The notes beneath the pieces are model-generated. The model was given only the letters and a program-made list of their open reading frames with translations, was not told where the DNA came from and did not search any database. Source: Hydrogenophilales bacterium (GTDB lineage: Bacteria; Pseudomonadota; Gammaproteobacteria; Burkholderiales; Thiobacillaceae). Taken from it: a stretch of DNA of 64,000 bases. The stretch spans positions 1 to 64,000 of the forward strand of contig JACPYT010000015.1 of NCBI GenBank assembly GCA_016195805.1, written 5' to 3'. Below are positions 9,439 to 18,613 of this stretch, in pieces (within the stretch, counting starts at the first letter, position 1; the number at the start of each line of letters is the position of its first letter). The translations under genes were made by a program, and so were the position numbers.

Positions 9439-9577
9439 GCCGGGCATTGCGTCGACAAGAGGTGCTCGCCAGCCTGGCAGCCCGGAATCGTGCAAATGGC
9501 TGCCACCCGGTCCAGCCAGCGATTCCATTTTTGATCTTCATGCCCCCTCTTGCTCGAACCTCATAGGGGGTAATATT

Positions 9578-9596
9578 CAATAAACGATACTTATTG
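9578..9596. promoter_or_regulatory. Inverted repeat upstream of the LysR gene, candidate operator
   Basis: CAATAA and TTATTG flank seven bases (ACGATAC) in an AT-rich stretch about 40 bases before the LysR start. It has the dyad form expected for a LysR-type or autoregulatory site. Binding is inference. Confidence 0.45.
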
Positions 9597-9636
9597 GTTA
9601 TTCATATCGAAATGTTGAATGTATTGGAAGCATTTC

Positions 9637-10488
9637 ATGGACATTGAATACGCCCGCACCTTCCTGGCGGTTGCGGCTGCCGGCAATTTCGTCGGTGCCG
9701 CGGAACGCCTGCACATCACCCAATCCACGGTCAGCGCCCGCATCCAGACCCTCGAAGCACGGATGGGCGCGCGGCTGTTCCGGCGCGGGCGCGGCGGCGC
9801 AGAACTGACCGCCGCCGGGCAGCGTTTCCTGCGCCACGCCAAAATCATGGTTAGAGCGCTGGAACAGGCCCGTCAAGAAGTGAGCCTACCCAGCGGCTTC
9901 AGCGGCGGCCTGACTCTGAGCGGACGCAGCGCCTTGTGGGAGGACTTCCTGCCGCGCTGGGAGGACTGGATGCGCGACGCCATTCCCGATGTATCACTGC
10001 GCCTGGAACTCGGTTTCGAGGAGGGCATCATGCAGGGGCTGGTCCAGGGCATCGTCGACATCGGCGTCATGTACACCCCCGAGAGCCGCCCCGGTCTGGC
10101 CGTGGAGCACCTGTTCGACGAATCCCTGGTACTGGTCAGCAGCAATCCGGGCCGCCCCTGGCCCGACCCGGACTACATCCACGTGGATTGGGGCCCTGAG
10201 TTCCATGCCCAGTTCGGCGCCCGCTTTCCGGACGTGGAAGTGCCGGCGCGGATCGCCAATATTGGCTGGATCGGACACCAGTTGATAGAGTCTCGCGGCG
10301 GTTCGGCCTATCTACCGCAACGCACCGTGTACGCTGCGATCGAACAAGGGCGCTTGTGGCGGGTGCACGAAAGTCCTCTGATCACGCTGCCTGTTTATAT
10401 GGTGTTCCCGGTGGACCGGGATGAGGCGCACCTGGCGCGCGCGGTACAGAAACTGCGGTCACTCGGCGCGGAGGAACGAGCGAAGTAG
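9637..10488 (+). CDS. LysR-family transcriptional regulator
   Basis: DNA-binding regulator of 283 residues. The N-terminal winged helix-turn-helix is typical (MDIEYARTFLAVAAAGNFVGAAERLHITQSTVS shortened here: ARTFLAVAAAGNF, then ITQSTVSARIQ, LEARMGARLF). The C-terminal part is a substrate-binding co-inducer domain. The start at 9637 has GGAAG upstream; an ATG six codons earlier would add residues outside the domain. It lies behind the pdh terminator, so it is a separate unit. The regulated genes and the inducer are unknown; there is no divergently transcribed neighbour to suggest a target. Confidence 0.88.
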   Translation: MDIEYARTFLAVAAAGNFVGAAERLHITQSTVSARIQTLEARMGARLFRRGRGGAELTAAGQRFLRHAKIMVRALEQARQEVSLPSGFSGGLTLSGRSALWEDFLPRWEDWMRDAIPDVSLRLELGFEEGIMQGLVQGIVDIGVMYTPESRPGLAVEHLFDESLVLVSSNPGRPWPDPDYIHVDWGPEFHAQFGARFPDVEVPARIANIGWIGHQLIESRGGSAYLPQRTVYAAIEQGRLWRVHESPLITLPVYMVFPVDRDEAHLARAVQKLRSLGAEERAK

Positions 10489-10517
10489 GTACGAAGGGTG
10501 TGATTTGTAGACACTCA

Positions 10518-10539
10518 GCCTTTGCCGGGAAGCAAAGGC
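10518..10539 (+). other. Hairpin after the LysR gene
   Basis: GCCTTTGC and GCAAAGGC form a perfect 8-bp stem around a CGGGAA loop, about 30 bases after the LysR stop. There is no T run, so termination is only possible, not shown. Confidence 0.4.
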
Positions 10540-10621
10540 GACCGCCCCCCACCCGACACAAGCCGGACTGTTCGGCAAACTGGCGCGGCTGCACAATCAA
10601 CGGTGGCGAATGTCTGCTTGA
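10535..10621 (+). pseudogene. Decayed fragment of a dihydrolipoyl dehydrogenase C-terminus
   Basis: Read in frame from 10535 to the TGA at 10619-10621 this gives KATAPHPTQAGLFGKLAR and eleven further residues. The end of the E2-E3 protein reads KAIFPHPTQTELFGELAR followed by its C-terminal tail. Thirteen of the first 18 residues match, and the DNA matches well over the same codons. No start codon or upstream E3 sequence remains. It is the leftover of a second lpd gene or of a local duplication. Confidence 0.8.
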
Positions 10622-10776
10622 GCAGGCCGCACATGGGCCTTCCAGATGTTGCGGCCCGGGCTAAACGGCGCCAGAATCTCCCGGCCATCGACGGCGAACA
10701 AGCCTGCCCAGGTCGAAAATTGTGGTGGCAGGAAATCGCGCCGCAGACCCGTCTGTCAGAACCGGAGGAGAGAAGC

Positions 10777-12222
10777 ATGAGCAATCTTGGCGGAAAGATC
10801 GAGCACGTCGTGGTGCTGATGCTGGAGAACCGCTCCTTCGACAGCATGCTGGGGTGGCTCTATCCGGACAATCCGGAATTCGACGGACTCCAGGGCACGG
10901 AAAGCAACCCGCTGCAGGGCGGAGGCACGATCGCGGTGTGGAACAGCGGCAAGTTCGATCGGGATTCCCTGTCGATTCCCGATCCGGATCCGGGCGAACT
11001 CTGGAACGACATCAACATGCAGCTCTTTGGCCTCGACGGAAAGCCGGGGAACGCGCCGCCGGCGATGAACGGCTTCGTCAACAACTATGTGCGGCAACGG
11101 GATCAGCCGGCTGAGAAATACCGGCCCGAATCCATCATGCATTACTACACGCCGGAACAGATCCCCGTCCTCGGCACGCTGGCGAAGGAGTTCGCGGTGT
11201 GCGACAACTGGTTCGCCTCCGCGCCCTGCCAGACCTGGCCGAACCGTTTCTTTCTGCACTGTGCGACCGCAGCGGGGTACGAAAACAATTCACCGATCCA
11301 TCCTCCCTATCTGATGGAGACGGTCTTCAATCGGTTCAGCGACCCCACCGCCTGGAAAATCTATTTCCATGATTTTCCCCAGACGCTTACGCTGAGTCGC
11401 CTGTGGCCGCACCTGGATCGGTTCAGGCTTTTCGAGCAGGAATTCGCGCAGGACGCTGCCGCCGGGAAATTGCCTTCCTATGCATTCATCGAGCCCCGCT
11501 ATTTCCCGGACGTCAAACTGCCCAACGACCAGCATCCGCCGCACCACGTCGGAATGGGCGAGGATCTGATCGCAGATGTCTACAACGCGCTGAGAAAAAA
11601 CGAAACGGCCTGGAAGAAAACCCTGCTCATCATCCTCTACGATGAGCACGGCGGGATTTATGACCATGTTCCGCCGCCCGAGGCCGTCACGCCCGACAAT
11701 ACCCGTCCGCAGCCGTTCGCTTTCGACCGCTACGGGGTAAGGGTTCCAGCGGTGCTGGTGTCCCCCTACATCAAGGCCGGCTCCATCCTCAAGCAGCCGC
11801 AAGGATCATCCGCCCCCTTCGACCATACATCGGTCATCGCCACCCTCAGGAAGTGCTTTTCCCTCGGCACGCCCATCAGCCATCGGGACGCCGTCGCACC
11901 GGATCTCGAATGCGCGCTCACCCTCGACACCCCGAACAATCCGGGACCGGAGACGGTCGAGCCCAGGCCCTATACGATCAGCCCAGGCGAAGTCCAGGAC
12001 GCATTGCAGGCGCCGCTCAACGACTTCCAGAAAGCCCTGCACGCGGCGGCCGCTCATCTCCCCGCTCCCGACCAGGGAAACCTGCTCGAAAGCATCGAGA
12101 ACCATATCGAAAACCTGGTCAGAGGCATCCTGCCCGAGGTTCCCGATCACAGGACTGCTGCCGACGCGATCCCTTTCATCAAGGAAAAACTGCAGTCCTT
12201 TCTGAAGCATGCCCAACCCTAG
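10777..12222 (+). CDS. Phosphoesterase family protein (phospholipase C / acid phosphatase type)
   Basis: Predicted to hydrolyse phosphate esters or phospholipid head groups; PF04185-type, 481 residues. Family motifs are ENRSFDSMLGW near the N-terminus (metal/nucleophile region), DEHGGIYDHVPPP in the middle and PFDHTSVIATLRK further on. The start has a strong GGAGG eight bases upstream. No Sec or Tat signal peptide is visible, although many relatives are secreted, so it may be cytosolic. The last 90 residues are a helical, alanine-rich extension. It appears monocistronic. The exact substrate cannot be told. Confidence 0.85.
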   Translation: MSNLGGKIEHVVVLMLENRSFDSMLGWLYPDNPEFDGLQGTESNPLQGGGTIAVWNSGKFDRDSLSIPDPDPGELWNDINMQLFGLDGKPGNAPPAMNGFVNNYVRQRDQPAEKYRPESIMHYYTPEQIPVLGTLAKEFAVCDNWFASAPCQTWPNRFFLHCATAAGYENNSPIHPPYLMETVFNRFSDPTAWKIYFHDFPQTLTLSRLWPHLDRFRLFEQEFAQDAAAGKLPSYAFIEPRYFPDVKLPNDQHPPHHVGMGEDLIADVYNALRKNETAWKKTLLIILYDEHGGIYDHVPPPEAVTPDNTRPQPFAFDRYGVRVPAVLVSPYIKAGSILKQPQGSSAPFDHTSVIATLRKCFSLGTPISHRDAVAPDLECALTLDTPNNPGPETVEPRPYTISPGEVQDALQAPLNDFQKALHAAAAHLPAPDQGNLLESIENHIENLVRGILPEVPDHRTAADAIPFIKEKLQSFLKHAQP

Positions 12223-12405
12223 GCAAGCCCGCCCGGATCGGCCGAAGACGCACTTCCCGGCGACCCTGTCTGCCCGGCTACACCCCACAAGAAAATCGCC
12301 GTTATCAGAGCACGCGGCTGCAAACGTATTCGCCCCTGTCATCACTCCGCGGCCAGCAAGGGCGAATATACCCGCGTGTGACCCATTGATAAGCCTGATT
12401 GACCC

Positions 12406-12990
12406 ATGCGCCTGATTGCACGCCTCTGCCTGAGCCTATTCCCCCTCCTGCCGGGACTGATCACGCCAGCCCATGCCCGGGACTTAGACGGCGTGCAGGT
12501 AGCGGACCGCGCCAGCCAGGGCAGCGCAAGCCTGGTGCTCAACGGCGCCGGCTTGCGCAGCTTTCTGCTGTTCGACATTTATGTGCTGGCGCTCTACCTT
12601 CCCGAACCTGTGCACGATGCGCCATCCGTGCTGGAGCGGGACACGCCGCGGCAGGTGTGCATCACCCTGCTGCATGACGTGTCCGCCGACCACAACGTGG
12701 AACTGCTCAAGAAAGGACTGGATGCCAACAACAGCCCGCAAACCCTGGCGGCCATCCAGGGACAAGTGGGGCAGTTTCTCGACCTCATCCGCCACATGGG
12801 CGCCTTCCCCAAGGGTAGCGTCATCCAGCTGGATTACCAGCCGGGCACAGGAACCCAGGTCTGGCTGAACCATCGCCTGGCCGGCAGTTTTCCCGGGGAA
12901 GCCTTCAACCGCGCCATCCTCAGGATCTGGCTGGGCGATCACCCGGTTCAGCCCAGCCTCAAGGCAGCCTTGCTCGGGGGTACGGGGTGA
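12406..12990 (+). CDS. Chalcone isomerase-like periplasmic protein
   Basis: Secreted protein of 194 residues. A signal peptide (about 1-24, ending TPAHA) is followed by a chalcone-isomerase-like fold, with motifs LNGAGLRSFLLFDIYVLALYLP and LLHDVSADHN. Bacterial members are of unknown function and lack evidence of flavonoid isomerase activity. No clear ribosome binding site is seen before the ATG. It converges on the carboxypeptidase gene. Confidence 0.8.
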   Translation: MRLIARLCLSLFPLLPGLITPAHARDLDGVQVADRASQGSASLVLNGAGLRSFLLFDIYVLALYLPEPVHDAPSVLERDTPRQVCITLLHDVSADHNVELLKKGLDANNSPQTLAAIQGQVGQFLDLIRHMGAFPKGSVIQLDYQPGTGTQVWLNHRLAGSFPGEAFNRAILRIWLGDHPVQPSLKAALLGGTG

Positions 12991-13094
12991 GTCTGGTTTG
13001 CCCAAGGGACGCGCGGTTCCGTCCCGGATTCCTCGCCTGAGATCGCGTTTTGCCTTGTGCCTGCGTTGATGTGCAGGGCACGGTCAACCGGCCA

Positions 13095-13124
13095 GAAAAA
13101 ACGGCCACCCTTGCGGGTGGCCGT
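13095..13124 (-). terminator. Intrinsic terminator of the D,D-carboxypeptidase gene
   Basis: A perfect 10-bp stem (ACGGCCACCC / GGGTGGCCGT, loop TTGC) has a run of A on its left on the plus strand. On the minus strand this is a GC-rich hairpin followed by T residues, 30 bases after the stop at 13154. Confidence 0.9.
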
Positions 13125-13153
13125 CTGCGACGTGCATCGTCTAACCCACCGGA

Positions 13154-14311
13154 TCAGCCGAACAGCCCCCTGAAGAACAGACGGATGCTGTCCCACATGC
13201 GGCGGAAGAAGCCACCCTGTTCGACGTTTTCCAGCGCGACGACGTCGGCCTGCTTGATCACCTTGTCGCCCTGGCGGACTTCGACCTTGCCGATGACGTC
13301 GCCCTGCTTCACCGGGGCAACCAGGGTCGGCTTCAGCATGATCTGGGCAACGAGTTTGTCGGCCTCGCCTGCGGCCACGCTGACCGCCACGTCGTCCTTC
13401 ACGCCTGCCTTGACCTCGCGCGCCGCGCCTTTCCATACCGGCGCCTGCGTCAGCACGGCGCCCTTCTTGTAGAAGGTCTTGCTATCGAAGAAGCGGAAGC
13501 CGTAGCCGAGCAGCTTGGCGGTTTCCGAGGCGCGCGCCGCTTCGCTATCGGTGCCGAACACGGCGGCGATCAGGCGCTCGCTGCCGCGCTTGGCGGAGGC
13601 CACCAGGCAGTAGCCGGCTTCTTCGGTATGGCCGGTTTTCAGGCCGTCGACACCGTCGTCGCGCCACAGCAGGAGATTGCGGTTGGGCTGATTGATGCCG
13701 TTCCACAGGAAATATTTTTGCGCATAGATCGCATAGTGCGCCGGATCCGCATTGATGATGGCGCGCGCCAGGATGGCCATGTCGTGCGCGCTCGAATAAT
13801 GGCCCGGGTTGGGCAGGCCGGTGGCGTCCTGGAAGTGGGTGTTGCGCATCCCCAGGCGCTGCGCCTCGGCATTCATCAAGGGAACGAAGGCATCCTCGCT
13901 GCCGGCGATGTGCTCGGCCATCGCGATACTGGCGTCGTTGCCCGACTGGATGATGATGCCGTGGAACAGGTCGTCGACCGAGATCTGCTTGCCCACCTCG
14001 ACGAACATCTTCGAGCCGCCGGTGCGCCAGGCCTTCTCGCTGATGGTGACCATGTCGTTGGGGTGGATCCGCCCGCGCTGCATTTCAAGCGTGGCGATGT
14101 AGGCCGTCATCATCTTGGTCAGGCTCGCCGGTGGCAGGCGCGTATCGCCGTCATGCTCGGCCAGGATATCGCCACTGGCGGCATCCATCAGCACGTAGGA
14201 TTTGGCGAAGATCTCCGGGGGCGGTGGAACGAAGGGGGCGCTCCAGACGGCTGGTGCGATCAGCACACTGAAAAACAAAACGAGTCGTTGCAGGAAGTGC
14301 GGAGTAGTCAT
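13154..14311 (-). CDS. D-alanyl-D-alanine carboxypeptidase (PBP5/6 family)
   Basis: Periplasmic low-molecular-weight penicillin-binding protein that removes the terminal D-Ala from peptidoglycan pentapeptides; 385 residues. A signal peptide ends VWSA. The three active-site motifs are present: SLTK (PASLTKMM), SGN (QSGNDAS) and KTG (LKTGHTEEAG). The C-terminal beta domain and an amphipathic tail (FFRRMWDSIRLFFRGLFG) would anchor it to the inner membrane. The start at 14311 gives a proper signal peptide. It is divergent from pyrD. Confidence 0.92.
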   Translation of the reverse strand: MTTPHFLQRLVLFFSVLIAPAVWSAPFVPPPPEIFAKSYVLMDAASGDILAEHDGDTRLPPASLTKMMTAYIATLEMQRGRIHPNDMVTISEKAWRTGGSKMFVEVGKQISVDDLFHGIIIQSGNDASIAMAEHIAGSEDAFVPLMNAEAQRLGMRNTHFQDATGLPNPGHYSSAHDMAILARAIINADPAHYAIYAQKYFLWNGINQPNRNLLLWRDDGVDGLKTGHTEEAGYCLVASAKRGSERLIAAVFGTDSEAARASETAKLLGYGFRFFDSKTFYKKGAVLTQAPVWKGAAREVKAGVKDDVAVSVAAGEADKLVAQIMLKPTLVAPVKQGDVIGKVEVRQGDKVIKQADVVALENVEQGGFFRRMWDSIRLFFRGLFG

Positions 14312-14468
14312 GGGTTTGTCGGTTGGAGTGGGGAAACAGTATCGGGTCTGAAGCTGACTGACATGCGCTGCACGCGATAGTTCAGGATACCACTGACCGG
14401 CCGCCAAACGGCAGCCGCGCGTCGTTCCCCTGTTAAACTCGCAGGCGGCCTCCTCCTCCCTGCACACC

Positions 14469-15479
14469 ATGCTTTATTCCGTTCTGCGACCTGCCCTGTT
14501 CAGTCTCGACCCCGAGGATGCGCATCGGCTGACCCTGTCCAGCCTCGACCTCGCGCAACGACTCGGCCTGCTGGCACTGCTGCCGCGCGCGACCGGCAAG
14601 CCCGTGCAGGTCATGGGCATCGACTTTCCCAACGCCGTGGGCCTGGCCGCCGGCCTCGACAAGGACGGCGCGCACATCAAGGCGCTGACGGCACTGGGCT
14701 TCGGCTTCATCGAGATCGGCACGGTCACCCCGCGTCCGCAGCCCGGCAACCCGCAGCCACGCCTGTTCCGCCTGCCGCAGGCCGAGGCCCTCATCAACCG
14801 CATGGGCTTCAACAACCTCGGCGTCGACAACCTTGTGAAGAACGTCGCAACGAGCGGATTCAAAGGCGTGCTCGGCATCAACATCGGCAAGAACAAGGAC
14901 ACGCCGAACGAACACGCAGTCGACGATTACCTGGCGTGCCTCGACAAGGTCTATGCGCACGCCCGCTACGTGACGGTGAACATCTCCTCGCCCAACACGC
15001 AGAATCTGCGCGAACTGCAGAAGGACGAGGCGCTCGACGCGCTGCTCTCCGCGATCAAGCTGCGGCAGTCCGGACTCGCGCAGCAGCACGGGAAATACGT
15101 ACCGGTCGCGCTGAAGATCGCGCCCGACCTCGACGACGCGCAGATCGCCGCGATCGCCGCGCTGCTGATGATGCACCGCATCGACGCGGTGATCGCCACC
15201 AACACCACCATCGCGCGCGACGCCGTCGCCGGCCTGCCCAATGCCGGGGAGGCCGGTGGGTTGTCAGGTGCGCCGGTGCGCGCGGCGTCCACCCGGGTGG
15301 TGCGCGAACTGGCGCGCCACCTGAAGAACGAAGTGCCGATCATCGGCGCCGGCGGCATCCTGTCGGGCGCCGACGCTCGGGAGAAGATAGCGGCGGGCGC
15401 TTCGCTGGTGCAACTGTATTCCGGCCTGATCTACCGCGGGCCGGCCCTGGTGCGCGAATGCGTACGGTCCCTCGCCTGA
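14469..15479 (+). CDS. pyrD: Dihydroorotate dehydrogenase (quinone), class 2
   Basis: Oxidises dihydroorotate to orotate in pyrimidine synthesis, passing electrons to quinone at the inner membrane; 336 residues. The N-terminal helical extension ([19 protein letters not shown]) typical of class 2 is present. The FMN-site motif [10 protein letters not shown] and the catalytic-serine region VNISSPNT are seen, as is IIGAGGI near the C-terminus. Its stop overlaps the start of the next gene by one base (TGATG), so the two are translationally coupled. Confidence 0.95.
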   Translation: MLYSVLRPALFSLDPEDAHRLTLSSLDLAQRLGLLALLPRATGKPVQVMGIDFPNAVGLAAGLDKDGAHIKALTALGFGFIEIGTVTPRPQPGNPQPRLFRLPQAEALINRMGFNNLGVDNLVKNVATSGFKGVLGINIGKNKDTPNEHAVDDYLACLDKVYAHARYVTVNISSPNTQNLRELQKDEALDALLSAIKLRQSGLAQQHGKYVPVALKIAPDLDDAQIAAIAALLMMHRIDAVIATNTTIARDAVAGLPNAGEAGGLSGAPVRAASTRVVRELARHLKNEVPIIGAGGILSGADAREKIAAGASLVQLYSGLIYRGPALVRECVRSLA

Positions 15480-16735
15480 TGTCCAGGCGCCTGATGCGGG
15501 GCATCGTCGCGGCATGGCTGTTCCACGCAGCCGCGTACGCTGCGTCGCCTGAGCAGCCTGTCCTGACCGATTTTCCGCAACCCGGCCTCAGCGCCGACCA
15601 GCTGGGCGTGATCGTCAACGACGACGATCCCGACAGCGTGGCCATCGCCGCGTATTACCGGGAAAAACGCGGCATTCCTGCCGCCAACCTGATCCATGTG
15701 CGTTTCAAGCCCGGCAGCAGCACGCTCTCCCGCGAGACATTCATCAATCTCAAGCGCCGGGTCGACCGCGTCACGCCCAAAAACGTTCAGGCGTTTGCGC
15801 TGACCTGGGCACAGCCGTACCGGGTCGACTGCATGTCGATCACGTCCGCCTTTGCCTTCGGCTTCGACCCCGCCTGGTGCGCCAGCAGCTGCAAGCCGAC
15901 GCAGCCCAGCCCGTATTTCAACAGCAGCGTGGCGCGTCCCTGGACCACCTATCGCATCCGCCCGACCATGAGCCTGGCCGCCGCCAGCGTGGCTGACGCC
16001 AGGAAGCTGATCGACCGCGGCGTGGCCTCCGACGGCAGCAATCCGGCCGGCACCGCCTATCTCGTCAGCACGACCGACAAAAACCGCAACGTGCGCGCCG
16101 CCGGATACGACGCCGTGCGTAGGCTGATGCAGCGCATCCTGCCGACCGAGATCGTCGAAGCCAACGCACTCGAGAACAAACCCGACGTGATGTTCTACTT
16201 TACCGGCCTCGCCCAGGTAGCCGCGCTCGACAGCAACCACTTCCTGCCCGGCGCCATCGCCGACCACCTCACGTCGGCCGGCGGCGAGCTGTTCGGCGGC
16301 GGCCAGATGAGTAGCCTGCGCTGGCTGGAAGCGGGCGCCACCGGCAGCTACGGCGCGGTGGTCGAGCCCTGCAACTTCCCGGCCAAGTTTCCGGCGCCCG
16401 GCGTCGTCATGGCGCACTACCTGCAGGGCGAAACCCTGATCGAAGCCTACTGGAAAAGCGTGCAGATGCCGGGCCAGGGCATCTTCATCGGCGAGCCGCT
16501 GGCGCGGCCGTTCGCGGGTATCAGCCATGACGCCCGCGACGGCGGCCTGACCCTTTCGGCGCGTCTGCTCGCACCCGGCCTCTACGACGTAGAGGCCGCG
16601 CCGTCGATGATCGGCCCCTATCGCAGCGTCGGCCGCCTGGCCATCGCCTGGGGAACGCGCCAGATCAGGCTCGACCACGTTCCGCCTGCGTACTACCGCT
16701 TCGAACGCCGCGCCGATTCCGCCCCGGCGCAATAA
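15479..16735 (+). CDS. TIGR03790-type secreted protein of unknown function
   Basis: Protein of 418 residues with an N-terminal signal peptide (MRGIVAAWLFHAAAYA). It opens with the family-like stretch QLGVIVNDDDPDSVAIAAYYREKRGIP and contains several cysteines (CMSITSAF, CASSCKP). I recognise the general pattern of the TIGR03790 family, whose function is unknown. The start is chosen because its A is the last base of the pyrD stop codon. The frame is open further upstream inside pyrD, but that part is not coding. The link to pyrimidine synthesis is probably only positional. Confidence 0.7.
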   Translation: MSRRLMRGIVAAWLFHAAAYAASPEQPVLTDFPQPGLSADQLGVIVNDDDPDSVAIAAYYREKRGIPAANLIHVRFKPGSSTLSRETFINLKRRVDRVTPKNVQAFALTWAQPYRVDCMSITSAFAFGFDPAWCASSCKPTQPSPYFNSSVARPWTTYRIRPTMSLAAASVADARKLIDRGVASDGSNPAGTAYLVSTTDKNRNVRAAGYDAVRRLMQRILPTEIVEANALENKPDVMFYFTGLAQVAALDSNHFLPGAIADHLTSAGGELFGGGQMSSLRWLEAGATGSYGAVVEPCNFPAKFPAPGVVMAHYLQGETLIEAYWKSVQMPGQGIFIGEPLARPFAGISHDARDGGLTLSARLLAPGLYDVEAAPSMIGPYRSVGRLAIAWGTRQIRLDHVPPAYYRFERRADSAPAQ

Positions 16736-16803
16736 GTCGCTGCCCTTCTAGCACGCAGCGGCTTTGGTTATGCTGCGGGGTATCCATTCGCGCGAGGCTC
16801 GCC

Positions 16804-17886
16804 ATGCACATCGGCATTCCCAAGGAAATCAAGAATCACGAATACCGGGTGGCGCTCACCCCGGAGGGCGCGCGCGTCCTCACCGGAGCCGGCCACACCG
16901 TCAGCGTCGAAGCCGGCGCCGGTGTGGCGGCAGGCTTCGCCGACGACGCCTATCGTGCTGCCGGTGCGGCGATCGTCGGCACCTCGGCCGAGGCCTACGC
17001 GGCCGAGCTGGTGGTGAAGGTGAAGGAACCGCAGCCAGACGAAGTGAAGCGACTGCGCGAGGGACAACTGCTGTTCTGCTACCTGCATCTGGCCGCCGCG
17101 CCGGCCCTGGCGCGCGAGCTGATGGCGCGCGGCGTGACGGCGATCGCCTACGAAACCGTGAGCAATCCCACCGGCGGCCTGCCGCTGCTGCAGCCGATGT
17201 CCGACATCGCCGGCCGGCTGGCGCCGCAGATGGGCGCGCTGGGGCTGCACACCTCGCACGGCGGCAGCGGCAAGCTGATCACCGGCCTGCCCGGCGTACC
17301 GCCTGCACGCGTGCTCATCATCGGCGCCGGCGGGGTGGGCATGAGCGCGGCGCGCACGGCAGTCGGACTGGGTGCACGCATCACCCTGATCGACCGCCAG
17401 ACCGACAAGCTCGCCCACGCCGAAGCCCAGTTCGGTGCGCGGGTGGAAACGCGCTTCTCCTCGCCCGATGCGATCGACGACAGCCTCGAACACGCCGACA
17501 TCGTCATCGGCGCAGCGCAGATTCCGGGCCGCCATGCGCCGCGCCTGATCAGCCTCGCGTCGCTGAAACGGATGCCGCCGGGTTCGGTGCTGGTGGACGT
17601 CGCCATCGACCAGGGCGGCATCGCCGAGACCTCGCGTCCCACCACCCACAGCAACCCTTTCTTCGTCGCCGAAGGCATCGTCCATTACTGCGTCACCAAC
17701 ATGCCCGGCGCCGTCGCCCGCACCTCAACCAAGGCGCTCACCCATGCCACCCTGCCCTATGTCCAGGCACTGGCTGCCGAAGGCCTGGCCGCGCTGGCTG
17801 TCGATGCTGGACTGCAGGCGGGGCTGCACGTACACGCCGGGAAAATCACCCACGCCGGGCTGGCGCAGGATCTGGCAACTCGCTGA
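16804..17886 (+). CDS. ald: Alanine dehydrogenase
   Basis: NAD-dependent oxidative deamination of L-alanine to pyruvate (reversible), 360 residues, cytosolic. It starts MHIGIPKEIKNHEYRVALTP. The substrate-site Lys (VVKVKEPQ) and catalytic His (FCYLHLAAA) are present. The Rossmann motif is IIGAGGVGMSAA near residue 172, and the C-terminal DVAIDQGG and HYCVTNMPGAV stretches are conserved. It ends one base before the convergent gpmA stop codon. Confidence 0.95.
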   Translation: MHIGIPKEIKNHEYRVALTPEGARVLTGAGHTVSVEAGAGVAAGFADDAYRAAGAAIVGTSAEAYAAELVVKVKEPQPDEVKRLREGQLLFCYLHLAAAPALARELMARGVTAIAYETVSNPTGGLPLLQPMSDIAGRLAPQMGALGLHTSHGGSGKLITGLPGVPPARVLIIGAGGVGMSAARTAVGLGARITLIDRQTDKLAHAEAQFGARVETRFSSPDAIDDSLEHADIVIGAAQIPGRHAPRLISLASLKRMPPGSVLVDVAIDQGGIAETSRPTTHSNPFFVAEGIVHYCVTNMPGAVARTSTKALTHATLPYVQALAAEGLAALAVDAGLQAGLHVHAGKITHAGLAQDLATR

Positions 17887-17887
17887 T

Positions 17888-18613
17888 TCAGACGGCGGGG
17901 GCAGCGGCCGGGATGTCCAGCCACTCGTGCCCTGTCACGGAGAGATCGGGCGCCAGGCGAACCACCATCGGTATTCCTGACGGGATCTCCACCCGCTCCA
18001 TCGCCTCGGCGCTCAAGTTGTCCAGATGCATCACCAGCCCGCGCAGGGTATTGCCGTGGCTCACCACCAGCAGCCGCCGCCCCGCACGCAGCCGCGGCAG
18101 CAGCACCTCGTGCCAGTACGGCAGCATGCGCTGCTGGCAGTCGCGCAGGCTCTCGCTGGCCGGCAGATCGCCGGGCGCCAGCGCCGCGTACAGCGGATCG
18201 AAGCGCGGATGGCGCGGGTCATCGGGATCGAGCGGCGGCGGCGGTTCGAAATAGCCGCGCCACCAGCGGCGTGAAGCCGCCTCGCCCCAGGTTGCAAAGA
18301 TCTCGCGTTTGTTCATGCCCTGCAGCGCGCCGTAATGCCGCTCGTTGAGGCGCCATGTCGTGAACAGCGGCACCTCGGGCGTGCCCATCGCGGCCAGCAG
18401 CGCCTCGGCCGTCTGGCGGGTTCGTTGCAGCACCGAACCATGCACCTCGTCGAAGGCATAACCCGCTTGCGCCAGCCGCCGCCCTGCAGTGGCCGCCTCG
18501 GCCAGGCCGGTTGCGGTCAGCGGGATGTCGGTCCAGCCGGTGAAGCGATCGGAGAGATTCCACTCGCTGTGACCATGGCGAAACAGCACCATCCATTCCG
18601 CCGGCGCGTTCAT
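17888..18613 (-). CDS. gpmA: 2,3-bisphosphoglycerate-dependent phosphoglycerate mutase
   Basis: Interconverts 3- and 2-phosphoglycerate in glycolysis/gluconeogenesis; 241 residues. The phosphohistidine motif FRHGHSEWN lies at the N-terminus. NERHYGALQGMNK carries the catalytic Glu, and SHGNTLRGLVMHL the second His; these long insertions distinguish GpmA from general histidine phosphatases. The start overlaps the stop of the upstream phosphatase gene by four bases (ATGA), indicating coupled translation. Confidence 0.92.
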   Translation of the reverse strand: MNAPAEWMVLFRHGHSEWNLSDRFTGWTDIPLTATGLAEAATAGRRLAQAGYAFDEVHGSVLQRTRQTAEALLAAMGTPEVPLFTTWRLNERHYGALQGMNKREIFATWGEAASRRWWRGYFEPPPPLDPDDPRHPRFDPLYAALAPGDLPASESLRDCQQRMLPYWHEVLLPRLRAGRRLLVVSHGNTLRGLVMHLDNLSAEAMERVEIPSGIPMVVRLAPDLSVTGHEWLDIPAAAPAV

